A stretch of 64,000 bases of DNA from Clitopilus passeckerianus. Lineage: Eukaryota; Basidiomycota; Agaricomycetes; Agaricales; Entolomataceae. Below, one piece after another: positions 32,134 to 43,158 of this stretch. The translations under genes and the position numbers were made by a program. How positions within the stretch are numbered: position 1 is the first letter of the stretch; each line of letters starts with the position of its first letter. Under the pieces are notes generated by a model, which did not search any database, was not told the origin of the DNA, and saw only the letters and a list, made by a program, of their open reading frames with translations. Location: assembly GCA_944990035.1 (NCBI GenBank), contig CALYLX010000121.1:62001-126000 (forward strand), given 5' to 3'.

Positions 32134-34243
32134 ATGGATTCTCATCCCAAGGAGACTACCATCACCCCGACTCTTTCGACTATAAGCACCGCCTCTACAG
32201 CGGTTGACGCGGGCGACAGTCCCGAGCGCAAGTCCAAGCACAAGTTTATAGACGGTTTGCTGCCGCCTCCCCCAACTCTTCCAAACGACCACGACCGCAG
32301 AACTCTTGTACTTTGCTTCGACGGGACGGGCGACTCGTAAGTTCTTTTGGTATTTCTCTTTGCTCGTGGCTCATAGCTTCACACATAGGTATGATGACGA
32401 CGTAAGTAAAAGCTCAGCGCTCAATTGCAAGTTGGCTAGGAACTCACCGGTTGGCGAATGGCATGCAGAACTCCAATGTTCTCGACTTTTTCTCGATGTT
32501 GAAGAAGGACAACCCTGGGAAACAAGTTGTCTATTATCAGGTCAGTTCTGTTTCCTGCCTGGTGCCCAAATGGTATGCTAAATCGAAACTGCTCTAGACT
32601 GGCGTGGGTATCAGCCCGGCCCCTCGTTATGTAACAACCATAGCAAATGGTGTTCAGAAGGTGAATGTCGCAATTTATGCCCTATTCCTGACGTTCTGAC
32701 ATAACCTTGTATTAGGCCACCGATGAGGCATTAGCTACAAGTCTCGATGACCACGTCCAACGTATGTTGCCTCTCAGAATGCGCCTAGCTCCTTCTAATC
32801 TCTATTGTCTTCGCAGAGGGATACGGATTCATTGTGCAGAATTGTGGGTTCGATCTTCCACATGGTCCATTCCAGTGACTCATTTGTTCACCAGATAAAT
32901 ACGGCGACAAAATTTGTCTATTCGGATTCTCTAGAGGAGCGTACACTGCACGAGCGCTCGCTGGAATGCTTCACAAGGTTCGTCCTCTCCGGAAGTACTA
33001 TATTCATTCAGATTAAACCAACGTACCTCTTTTTCTAGGTCGGATTACTCCCTAAAAACAATGCTCAACACATTCCGTTCGCGTACGACATGTATAAGCG
33101 TGAGGAGAAAGATTGGCGGCATTCGAACAACTTCAAATCCGCCTTCTCCATCGACGTGAAAGTGGAGTTTGTCGGCGTCTGGTAAGCGAAACTCGTTCTA
33201 ACTTCTAACTAAGGATAATTGGGTTAATAATGTTTCCTAGGGATACCGTCAGCTCGGTGGGAATTTGGCCATCGACGCTTCCTTTCACATCCAGTAACAA
33301 ATCTATTCGTTACTTCCGCCACGCTATTGCCCTGGACGAACGCCGAGCTAAATTCCAGCCGAATCCTTGGAACGAACCAACTAAAGCGGATCAGAGGAAA
33401 GGAATTGATCAGAATACCACGTCAACAGAGGTGGTGCTTAATGAAACCGATGTGAAGGAGGTAAGCCTCGAAGAATATCGTTCGAGTTTGCTTCACAGTG
33501 CTGATAAATTCGCAGGTCTGGTTTTCTGGCTGTCACTGTGGCAAGTCACTCATCCCCTTCAAGCTCCTAGACGACGACTGAACCCCTTTTTAGACGTTGG
33601 AGGTGGCTCAGTCAAAAATGACACCCCGCACGCCTTGGCGAAGAATCCACTTAGGTGGATGATTCGTGAATGTTTCAAAGCCGGTACGGGGATCATGTTC
33701 TACGAGAAGGGCCTGAAGAGGATTGGCTTCGACGTCACATCGCCAAACCTTGGTGAACCCTACGTGGCACCGTTTTCGCCTGGGATCAATCAGCTGCGAA
33801 CTCCGAAAGACGATGAAATTGCGCTGGAAGAGGTGCAAAAGGTGAACGCACTCCAGACGCAGGCTCAGGCTGACGAGGAGCAACTCGTCGACACCTCGTC
33901 CTTTGCCACAGAACAGGAGCAAGAAATCCTGGATGCTCTCTCCCCGATCTATGATCAGCTCTCCCTCAAATGGAGCTGGTATATTCTGGAAGCTGTTCCC
34001 TTCAAGCGAGGCGCTTTCCAGAAGGATCCAAACGATGGAACTGTCAAGTCGACTGACACACGCTGGCCAAATTTCGGAAATGGTCGAGTTATACCTCCAC
34101 AGCGGAGGGGGAAGAAAACCTTGGTTCACAGGAGTGTTAAGACGAGGATGGATGCTGTTGATAAGGATGGTAAGAGGACGTACGAGGGTATACAATCTCT
34201 CAAAGAGGCTATCCAGCGCAAGGAGGTGGAATGGGTCGAGTAA
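32134..34243 (+). CDS. Tle1-like (DUF2235) alpha/beta hydrolase
   Basis: Belongs to the family named after type VI secretion phospholipase effectors (Tle1-like catalytic domain, DUF2235), widespread in fungi with unknown physiological substrates. A Ser/Thr-rich head precedes LVLCFDGTGDS (first strand). Small exons then supply NVLDFFSMLKKDNPGKQ, TGVGISP and GYGFIVQN. The nucleophile elbow is LFGFSRGAYTARALAGML. Then come VEFVGVWDTVSSVG and the acid/His region SGCHCDVGGG. The last part has NPLRWMIRECFKAG and a C-terminal extension ending QRKEVEWVE. The catalytic Ser (GFSRG) and the HxDVGGG residues are intact. One intron (33541-33593) uses a GC donor (GCAAGT); taking the nearby GT instead would delete the conserved Asp. 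Roughly seven introns in total. Confidence 0.88.
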
Positions 34244-34507
34244 AATGTTCCTTAGCTTTGATTTCTTTCCCTTTTCTCGACCGTTTCTTGTATTTTTCAG
34301 TTGGTATTTTTGGGATGGCGTGGACATTGTATTTACGGTGCCATTTCCTACAATTATAAATGTTATTTGTATCGTATATTGTCATGTATGTTTTGTTTTT
34401 GTGAATACTATTCCTGATCCAGCAGGCGTAGCTTACGCGAAAGAATCTGAATTTGAACGAAAAGAGACGAAAAGAGATGAAGCCATCAGCAAACTCGTTA
34501 AGCGAGG
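34244..34507. other. Spacer downstream of the Tle1-like gene
   Basis: 3' flank of the hydrolase. An open frame through 34400-34760 with basic, Ser/Thr-rich composition overlaps the APC11 promoter and start; without domain or splice evidence I do not call it a gene. Confidence 0.4.
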
Positions 34508-34715
34508 ACGCGTCAAGACGCGTACACAAAGCCAAACAACTTTGTCATCGTTCGGGACACCTTCAAGGTTCTTGACCTCACCGTCAATCTCGTTCTCTGC
34601 GGCCCCATCCAGCGCCCCGAGCCAAGCTGTAACCCAGTCGTTGCTAAAAGTTTCCGTTAATCCCAGAGGAGTCGCGATAAAGCCTCAAACTACTCAGGTG
34701 ACGCATCAGACGCGT
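34508..34715. promoter_or_regulatory. Three ACGCGT (MCB-type) motifs upstream of APC11
   Basis: The palindrome ACGCGT occurs at 34508-34513, 34518-34523 and 34710-34715, all within 240 bp of the APC11 start codon. In yeasts this MluI cell-cycle box binds MBF (Mbp1/Swi6) and drives G1/S transcription. Elsewhere in the window it appears singly, roughly once per several kb, so three in 208 bp is unusual. A role in cell-cycle control here is inferred. Confidence 0.5.
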
Positions 34716-34743
34716 CGTTCCTCAAATCAACCAAGCTTGAACC

Positions 34744-35277
34744 ATGAAGGTTGTCGTTAAGTCCTGGCATGCAGTGGCATATTGGCGATGGGATACAGGG
34801 AATAATAACCAGAACGAAGATCCAGATGGGGAAGAGGACGTTTGTGGCATCTGTCGTGTCCCGTATGAAGGATGTTGTCCAACGTGCAAGATGCCTGGCG
34901 ATGATTGCCCACTGAGTAAGTTCTTATTTGTTCCACCAGCTTGATGCTTTTCACCACATGTATCGGCACCTTCTCTGCTCATCTTCTTTCAAGAGCAATG
35001 CACTGATTACATCTAACAGTCTGGGGCGAATGTAGCCACATATTCCACATGCACTGTCTGCTTAAATGGCTAAATACTGCTTCGTCGAAGCAACAATGTC
35101 CTATGGACCGCCGACCTTGGGGTACGTCGCATTCATGTTTCCTTAACTTGTTACTCTAACTTACGCTTTCTCTCAGTGACCGCTGAACGTAAAGTACCCT
35201 CTCAGCCAATCCCAGCCAATCCAGGTTCGAGTGCAAGTGCGGCACCACCAAGACAGAATCTTGCAAATGCGTCATAA
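34744..35277 (+). CDS. APC11: Anaphase-promoting complex subunit 11 (RING-H2)
   Basis: The catalytic RING subunit of the APC/C, a nuclear E3 that ubiquitinates cyclins and securin. Three exons (34744-34915, 35020-35121, 35177-35277) give 124 residues. The start MKVVVKSWHAVAYWRWDTG is the APC11 signature. Zinc ligands follow in order: CGICRVPYEGCCPTC, DDCPLIWGECSHIFHMHC, then LLKWLNTASSKQQCPMDRRPW. A short acidic insert (NNQNEDPDGEED) separates the Trp-rich start from the RING. The C-terminal 28-residue tail (RKVPSQPIPANPGSS...) exceeds the usual length of about 85 and is probably disordered. Three ACGCGT elements lie upstream. Confidence 0.96.
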
Positions 35278-36113
35278 CACGGGCATTTCTGCACTCTTCG
35301 TATTTTACCTCCTGATTGCAATTGTATCTTTATACCACCACAAATCACTGTATTTTCTACATATTCCCCGCAACTTTGGTTACCCAATTCCTGTATTCAC
35401 TATGCCATGCAGCACCAAAACACTTTAATTATCCAACTGATTTATTGAACAACGGATATATAGATAATGATACAGTGTGTACGCATGATTTATAAGAAAG
35501 GACAAGTTTAGAGGGGACGAAAAGTCCAAATTCTGGCACAGGGGAGCAGAAAAATGTATGAAGTTATGGTAGCTCCACGTTGTACATGTACAAAAGAGCA
35601 GAATCGTCTACGCAGAAACGACTCGAATGGTTGAAGTATCCTCCACTCCACGACGACAGCTATACAGCAGCACAACAAATGAGAAGAAATAAAAAGGGAT
35701 CAGAGGATCAGGAAAAAGTAGAACAGGTAGCATAGGCTACCATCGGCATAAGATAAATATGTGACCGAAAGCACAGAAGAATGAAGCAGGCTTCGGCTTC
35801 CGAACCAAAAACGCATCGCAATAGGTAATGTGATGAGGGTGGTGGTGGTACATTGAAAATCCAACAATAGACATCAACCAACCAGACACCGGGATGTGCA
35901 CGGACGTCTGGTCGGGCGCGTGGAAAGAGAAGAAGGAAGGAAGAAAGTTGAAGAAATGAAAATGATATGAGAGAGATGTGTAAGGGGGCATGATCTAGCG
36001 CACGTGAGAGGGTCGTGGCGTAGAGAGTTCAAGTGTCCTTTGGTCATTAGAGTGCATAAATATGAGATTGGCAAGGCATCTGTTCCAGGGAAGCGTCTTC
36101 TTGAGGTTGGCGT
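35278..36113. other. Convergent intergenic spacer
   Basis: About 840 bp between the APC11 stop and the stop of the PSP1-domain gene. AT-rich near 35410-35500; short unrecognised frames only. Holds two 3' untranslated regions. Confidence 0.45.
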
Positions 36114-38548
36114 TTACTGCTCGAAGCCGCCACTGCCGGAGAGGGAAGCCATCCAGATGCGAGTTTTGTACAACCTGTGGAGCCGACATGTGAGCATGGA
36201 GTACGAAGTGTTGAAAAGGACGCAGAATAACGCACCTGAAGAGTTCCCTGACCAACTCCCTGAAATCAATCCTCTTCTCCGCAACGAAGTAGAAAGTCAA
36301 CTTCCTTCTATCCCTGGATCCCAAAGAAAACGAGATCTCAATTAGCATCTTTCAATAACTCGAGGATAGCAAACATACCACTGATACTCCGCATCCACAA
36401 CCTCCATAGGTAACTTCTTCGCCTTGACCTTACTCTGACACAACTGCAGCGCCTTCATCTCATCCTGAATCTTCTGCGCCAACATCGCCGTCTCCTGCGG
36501 GCCCGCCTTCCCATACATCATCTTCGGATTAATCTCCTTCTTCCCACCACCCATCCCACCCGCGCCTCCAGGACTCGTAGGCTCCCCACTCCCACCGAGT
36601 GGACTGGTCATCCCCCCAGGCGACCTCTCCAGCTGTTCCCGCTGGAACGCCTCAACCTCCGCAATGGTGATGGAGTCGTTAACCACCTTCCCAAGATCCT
36701 TCCCGCGATCAGCCTCAACGATGACCAAGTCACCAACACGGATGTCCAGGCTCAGGTCCGTGAGGTAGAACAGGTCCGTGCGGCCGGCTTTGAATTCCAC
36801 GATGAATAGGGGCCAGGCGCTGGGGACGGAGCTGAGGGGCAGTCCGCGGCCAAGCTCGTTTAGGCCGGGAGGGTGGGGATGCGCCGAGCCGGGCGTAGGG
36901 GGTTGTTGGCGTTGGGCTTGAGGGTAATACGGGGGCTGTTGCGGGTTGATATGCAGACGTCCAGTGGTAGGCGAGGTGGGAGCTTGGGAGTACGACGTTG
37001 CTCGTGCACGGGTGTATCCCTGGACTTGACCTTGACCTTGGCCTTGCCCGGAGATGCCAGCGGGGAGGTACTGGATGCCTTGGCCCGGGATATAGCGAGC
37101 AGTGAGCTCACCCTGTTGTTGCTGACCTTGGAGTTGTCGTCCACCGGCAGCTTTAGCAGCGGAGGTAGAGCCATTGCCATATGTTTCGGCGAAGTGGGCG
37201 TCGTATTTGCTGCTGATGGAGGGGCTTTGACCTTCTCCGAAGTCACTAGGCGTCCTCAAGTTCCTGGAGGTGAAGGAGCTTCCTCCACCTCCTGGGATAT
37301 TCAGGTTGATGCCCAAATACGGAGATGCAGATTCTTGGTTTTGGGAAGACGAGGTGCTGGTGCGGGAGAGAGGGGCATAGATGGGTAAAGAGGCCGGTTG
37401 GCTGGGCGGGTAGTTCGAGGAGGAGGAAGACGGGGGAGGTTTGCTAGGATCGATGCTCAACAGACCAAGATCACTTGCAAGATCATCGTCGCTCAACATC
37501 AATCCTCCTCGCCCACCAAAAGCTTGTCCGAATCCAGCACCGCTCCTGTATGAGGCAGATCCTGCGCCAGCAAATTCATCCTCAAGGGGAACGTTGAATC
37601 CAGCTGTCTGAATACGTCGTGGCTGGACGACGCTGACCGAATGCCTGCGGCTCGTCGTTCCGCTTCCGCCACCACCAGTATCAAAATCGCGAGGCGGGTG
37701 CATACCAGCCCAGAGTTCCTTGAACGCAGACCCATCGTCCAACAGAATCTGGCCGACATCCCGAAGGAAGGGCGAAACATTGGAGATATCCTGGTTCGCC
37801 TGTTGTTGCTGCTGTGAACGGTTGATCGCAATTCCTCCAGTTCCTCCTGCGCCTGGGGCACGGAGATGGTCGCTGAACCGGCCTTGGAGAAGAGGGTTGT
37901 TGGTGGAGAGGAAGGACTCATTGAAGGATTGCATCCTGGACTCGCCGCCGACGCCGGGTCCTAGACCGTTCGACCCACCGCCACCGACGAACGGGCTGCC
38001 GATAGGCGCAGGACGGGTGGTGGTAGTGGCGATAGACTGGGATCGGCTTCGGGAAATGTCGCCTCCGTAGTTGTTTCTACCCCGAGAGAGGGATGGAGGC
38101 ACGTAGAGCTCGTCTTGGTAAGAATTGGAAAGAAGGTCTTCATCGTCTTCTTCAAATGTAGACGGGAAAGGGCGTTCACGGATAGTCGAAGTAAAGTACC
38201 CAGGTTGATTCTGTGCCAGAACAAAGAAATGCTGTCAGCTTGGATTGAACACAGGAACAAGATGATAGTCCGTACGATTCGGGTTGGGCTAACCATCCGT
38301 TGACCGGTCATCCATGGGGAACGATTCAAACTACTTGACGGAATGAACTGTTGTTGTGACGGAGAAGGCATGTAGCCGTTGTTGTTGCCTTCAGAGGTCG
38401 AGCGAGGCGGTTGGCTTGCAGCTCGTTCTCGTTGATGGTGGTGATGAGCTGAACCATTTGACTCAGAGATGGACTGGCCATGGTTGGTCGTGATGAACCT
38501 GTTTTGGCGATCTTCGTCGTCGTTTGCTGAGGATTCACGGGAATGCAT
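36114..38548 (-). CDS. PSP1 C-terminal domain protein
   Basis: Conserved fungal PSP1 domain, named after yeast Psp1 (a suppressor of DNA polymerase mutations) and shared with trypanosomatid cycling-sequence RNA-binding proteins. The molecular role in mushrooms is not established. The ATG at 38548 gives MHSRESSANDDEDRQNRF. A long low-complexity region follows, rich in Gly, Ser, Pro and Gln (INRSQQQQQANQ; GGGGSGTTSRRHS), with a conserved acidic patch STFEEDDEDLLSNSYQDEL. The PSP1 domain begins WPLFIVEFKAGRTDLFYL and DIRVGDLVIVEADRGKDLGK, continues through the last introns with DRRKLTFYFVAEKRIDFREL, and ends LYKTRIWMASLSGSGGFEQ with TAA at 36114-36116. The first intron (donor GTTAGC near 38294) was checked to keep the frame into NQPGYFTSTIRERPF. 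Domain assignment is strong. Confidence 0.88.
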
Positions 38549-40010
38549 TTGACGTGGTTTTCTGAACCCAATCTCTCTATTTTTCTACGAAGAAATTTCA
38601 GTGATTGTAATCATCAAAGTTTCAACACAAACACATACTCAAGGTCTCTCTCTCGAGGTTGCCCAAACTACAGCAGAGCTCGGATCTAAAGAGTATGCTG
38701 TAGAGGCTGTTGCTTTTTGGTACACTTGAGTCCGTGTCGTGTCGTTCCTGATGCTGTTGTTACAAGAGTCTTCTTCCTTCTTCTTCTAAAGATTAAAAGC
38801 AATGAAAATAGAGAAAACTAGAGAAATATAGCAAGTCTATGAGAGGAGAGAGAGGGTCGAAGAGTTGGGGATCTAAACGAGAACAAATCACGGCCGTGCA
38901 ATCCAACTTAAGTTCAAACCCCCCGTCGACCCCAGCTGACCTCCAAACCCAGGCCCAACACTTCGGCTAGCTCCTCTCCTCCCCTGTTTTCATGTCACAT
39001 GCCACCACAGCCATCTTTCCTTTAATTGGTCCCTTACAACTGTTCCTTTTCCGGTCGTCCATGCTCTCACCAGGTCGTCTGCTCGCACCCAACAGTACTG
39101 AACACACACTTTTCAGCGACGAACACGCGTTCTTGAACGTTCAGGAAACCCCAGACATTCCCCGGAGACATCCCCGTTTATATCCGTGACCCTCCCAACA
39201 TGATCATCGACCATTCGACTCGACCTTTTGTCTTGTGAGACAGGCCCTTGGATTGTCGTTTTCTAGACTTTCCGGAAGTAAATCCACGTGGAGTGATCAT
39301 CTACCAATACTATATCCTCACCAACAGCGAAGGCGTCTGCCAATCCCAAGCGCTGACCACGCATGACCACCTGATTCTGAGAAATTCTATGAAAGACGCG
39401 ACTCAATGGAAGTCACTGACACGAATATCGGAAAACACCGAGATGCATTGGCCCTTGGAGTGCCAAAGATTTTGACAGGTGATGTTGATCTCGTTTGGCC
39501 GACTACACGCCTCTCGATTCTTTCTCACTGGAACTCTATTTCTAGTGGCGCCGGTAATACGCTATAAGTCCAGTGCTGCTCCTCGCGTATAATAATTCGA
39601 CATCAGAGCAGAAGCTCCTGCCTAGCTGCACCATGCTGTTGACTTTCATTCACACGACTCGAGAGGAAAACCTCCCAATAACGCAGGAGATAATTTAGTC
39701 TTCGTTCCTCACTTGCCTTCTATCGAACGATGACGAGCTATGACCTCAAGTACCACGGTAGGGTCTCCGACACTACGCCACTTTCGGCCACTTTACTACT
39801 GCCTTGTTATTTCCGTAGTTTCAAGCTTGTTTGCTCCAAGATCGCCAAGATGGTGGGCCTCCTAGGCCCTGCCAGGTCGTGGTCTGTGCATATCAGATTT
39901 CTCTTTCCTTGCACGCTCTGGATGCTGGGATGAAACGCATTCGTAGTTATATAGATTATAATAGTCCATAAATTACATGATATTAATACATAATCTTCTG
40001 AGCCTCTTTC
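38549..40010. other. Intergenic region, no supported gene
   Basis: About 1.5 kb. The part next to the PSP1-domain gene is rich in CT/GA runs (38570-38860), typical of a fungal promoter and 5' leader on the minus strand. The rest contains only short unrecognised frames. Confidence 0.45.
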
Positions 40011-42098
40011 TCATGCATACACTCCTCCCCACTGCGTCAACAAATCCACAAGCTGCTGTTTCTGATACCCATACGCATAATTTAATGCCGTATACCCTCT
40101 ATCGCACATTACATTGATACTGACCATGTTCGTGTGCAAAAGCTGGTTGGCGATTTCGTAGTGCCCCATGAACGCAGCCTTATGAAGCGCAGTAAGGTTC
40201 TCGCCTCCACGAGCGTTGACGTCGATATAAGGATGTGTGAGCAGGATGCGCACAATCTCACCAAAGCCCGTATACACTACGTCGTGCAGGGCCGTATTGT
40301 TGTGGCCATTCCTTGCATTGACGTCGATCGCCGGATGCGTGAGCAGCACGCGCACGACTTCGGGATGAGGTTGTTCAGTTGCGAGATGAAGAGCTGTGCG
40401 GCTGTCTTTGCCTTTGCTATTAATGTCGATGTCCCGGTGCTTAAGAAGCACCCCCACGACGTCCGCGTATCCATTGTACGCAGCCCAGTGCAGCGCGGAC
40501 ACCTGATCTAGGCTTTGGACGCCAACTTGGATGTTGGGGTGAGCAAGGAGGCGCTGTATGGCCTCAATGTTCTTGAACATCGTCGCGTAGAACAGCGGGG
40601 TCCGGTGGTGATTATCTTTGACGTTAACGTTGATATCTCTTCGATTTATGAGCATTAGGGCGACATCGGTGTGACTCTGTTCTAAGGCGAAGTGAAGTGG
40701 CGTCCGGCCAGCGTCGCCTCGATTATTGACGTCAATGTCCCTCTGTTGTAGTAAGAGGCGGACTATGTTGGTGTCTCCGAGCCATGCAGCGCCATGCAGA
40801 GCTGCAGTGTTGTGTGTACTTTTGAAGTTGACGTTGATGTCCCCGTGGTTCAGCAATAGCCGTGTGACGTCGAAATGGCCTTTAGAGATCGCCATCCCGA
40901 GAGGCGTCGTATTCCCCACGCCTTTGATATCGGCCTCGATATCGTCATGGTCAAGCAGTACCTGGACAACATCGCGATACCCATTAAGGCAGGCGTCATA
41001 AAGAGGTGTGTTGTTCTCATTGCATCTCGAGTTCACGTCGATGTCGCGATGCTCGATCAAGAGTTGCACCGTCTCGGTTTGGCCAGACTCGGCAGCGATG
41101 TGCAGAGCGGTGAAGCCTCGTTCCATCTTTGCGTTGACGTTCGTTGCTCGATGGGAAAGTAGGAGTTTTGCAACCGTTTTATGACCTTCTGCAAAGGCGA
41201 CTTGCAGAGCGATATTCCCGTTTGAATCCCTCACGTTGACACGAGTAGCCTTATGGCTGAGAAGAAGCCGAACGGCGTCGATATGCCCATTCCTGCAGGC
41301 AGAAATGAGGGGTGTTTCCCCAGTGCCATCCTCGAGATTGGGATCGATGCCCTGGTAGCTCAGTAGGAGCTTGACTATTCCTATGGAACCACGGCATGCC
41401 GCTATGTGCAGAGCCGTGGAGCCAGAACGGTCCTTGTGGTTGACTGCGATGGCTTCGTAGTCAAGCAAGTGTTGGAATATCGCAGTGTGGCCACCTAAGG
41501 CAGCACAGTGAAGGGCAGTCCTGTTTTTCTTATCCTTGCATGTAATATCGGCACCAGCTGCTAGAGCTTCCACGACCGCTTCCATTTCACCTGCCCTTGC
41601 AGCGGATAGAAAACCCTATGGGGAGTATAAGAGATGAGCGGAACCGTAAATACAACTGTTGCTCACCCGGGTTGGCTTGTCGTTTCCCGTCGACATCCAA
41701 TTCGCAATGTCCTTAGTTCTGGCGAACAATCCTTTGGATCCCCCGCCTGATGACGATTTCAGAAACCAAGTCGATTGACTTCGGCCACTCGAGCTACTGA
41801 GAACTGATTGTGCGTCGAAATCGTCATTAGTAGGCCTGCGAACTGAACGGAACACCCATCAGTCTTATGCCCTCGTTCCTCCGCGTTTTCCAAAGTATAC
41901 ACACCGGGATTTGTCGACGTGTTGGCGCGACGGGACTTTGGGGGTGGGACCCCAACATAGAGGTTGACGTTTCCACCAGCAGTTATCGTCGACCCTATCA
42001 CATTCGCGGTTGCAGCTTGAGGACGATAGTTATCAGCATTCATCATTCAAGAGCGTTAGAAATCGGAGTCATGTACCTGGAGCGGCAGCCTGCGCCAT
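40011..42098 (-). CDS. Ankyrin-repeat protein with 15 repeats
   Basis: A large C-terminal exon (to 40011) holds 15 consecutive ankyrin repeats, from NRTALHCAALGGHTAIFQH to YTALNYAYGYQKQQLVDLL. Repeats have a 34-residue period rather than 33, each with TALHxAA...GH...VxxLLL and most ending in DIDVN. Upstream short exons add STWFLKSSSGGGSKGLFART and DIANWMSTGNDKPTR, then GFLSAARAGEMEAVVEALA. The N-terminal exon reads ATANVIGSTITAGGNVNLYVG, preceded either by MAQAAAPA (ATG 42098 plus a 5' intron) or by MNADNYRPQA within that exon. Ankyrin arrays bind protein partners; no enzymatic domain is present. It lies downstream of the NACHT gene on the same strand, about 1.1 kb away, and could be a partner of it (inference). 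Confidence 0.82.
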
Positions 42099-43158
42099 GC
42101 TTGTTCAGTAGTGCTTCCACCCGGATAGCGCGAAGATTGACTGGTTTGGCGAGGTGAGGACGGTGAGGAATGGATTCACTGATGGAGGGTGGCTTCGAAG
42201 GTGTTGGGCGCTTGTCTGGACAGGTCAGTTTCTATTGTACCTGGTGTTTGACAGTTAATCGCATTTGTCGTACTGGGAGCTTTGGTAACACATCACTGCT
42301 CGTTGTGGAAACCAAAAAACAAGCACTTCCTTTCCCGATGAGAAACGCAACGACTTGTCAATGCAAGATGAGATGAGGCGGGTTTGTTCTAAACAGAAGG
42401 GTTTTCAGTTTATTGGAACACACCTTTGAGTAAGGACGACGGCTGCCTTGCAGGAATATTGGACTGCTTTTCAATGGCCTTGGCAGTTTCCGATCAGACG
42501 AATCTCCGCTGAGAGATATTCTACACGATTGTTCCCAGCGTATGAATCCAAAAAGAGTGGGGACGGGTTTAGAGGCGTTGCTACAAGTTCCACAACTTCG
42601 CCAAGAACGGAATGCAGGCTTGTGATCTGAATTATTGAGCGCAGCCTTCGGACTTTGGTTGCATAAAGCCAATCGAGAGTTCTCAGCAGCAGAAGTCGGT
42701 GAGGCTATTATCTGGTGGTATTTTGATACCGCTGGGATTAGAGCAAGCATTTTCTACGCGTCCTTTCATGTATTTGTCGAAGTTGAAGTTCTTATGTCTT
42801 GTCACGGTCACACGGCCTTGATGTTTCGTCAGGCTTCTAGGCTTTCGCCCTCATGAACCTGAGGTCGTTTGAAAATAACATAGCAGTCGCTTCCATTGAC
42901 CTTCTTCCCTCTCAAGAACCTGTCATACTCGACCAACTACAGCACAACCACAGCTCATGCCAGTGGGCATTTCCGATGAACATTGAATTATCAGCCAAAA
43001 GGGCAAGGAATGGACAATTTGCATCAAATCTCTCCTACCCAACAAAGCATGAATCAAGTTCTAAATGTCCAGACCGTCCGCAGATAAACCTTTCTAAACC
43101 AACGCCGTACTCGCGATGTTTCGAGTCGATTATTGCACATCTACGCAGGGCACATTAA
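42099..43158. other. Spacer between the NACHT and ankyrin genes
   Basis: About 1 kb with no recognisable exon. I looked for coding sequence that would fuse the NACHT gene to the ankyrin gene and found none in a consistent frame. The ankyrin gene also has its own start-like region. Confidence 0.45.

Noticed and set aside
33608..34327. Minus-strand open frame of 239 codons
   Set aside because: Antisense to the last exon of the Tle1-like hydrolase, which has clear conserved motifs on the plus strand.
34244..34760. Open frame continuing between the Tle1-like gene and APC11
   Set aside because: It overlaps the APC11 start and promoter, has no start in a good context and no recognisable domain.
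42099..43158. Possible exons linking the NACHT and ankyrin genes into one
   Set aside because: No consistent frame or splice path was found, and the ankyrin gene has its own start-like region.
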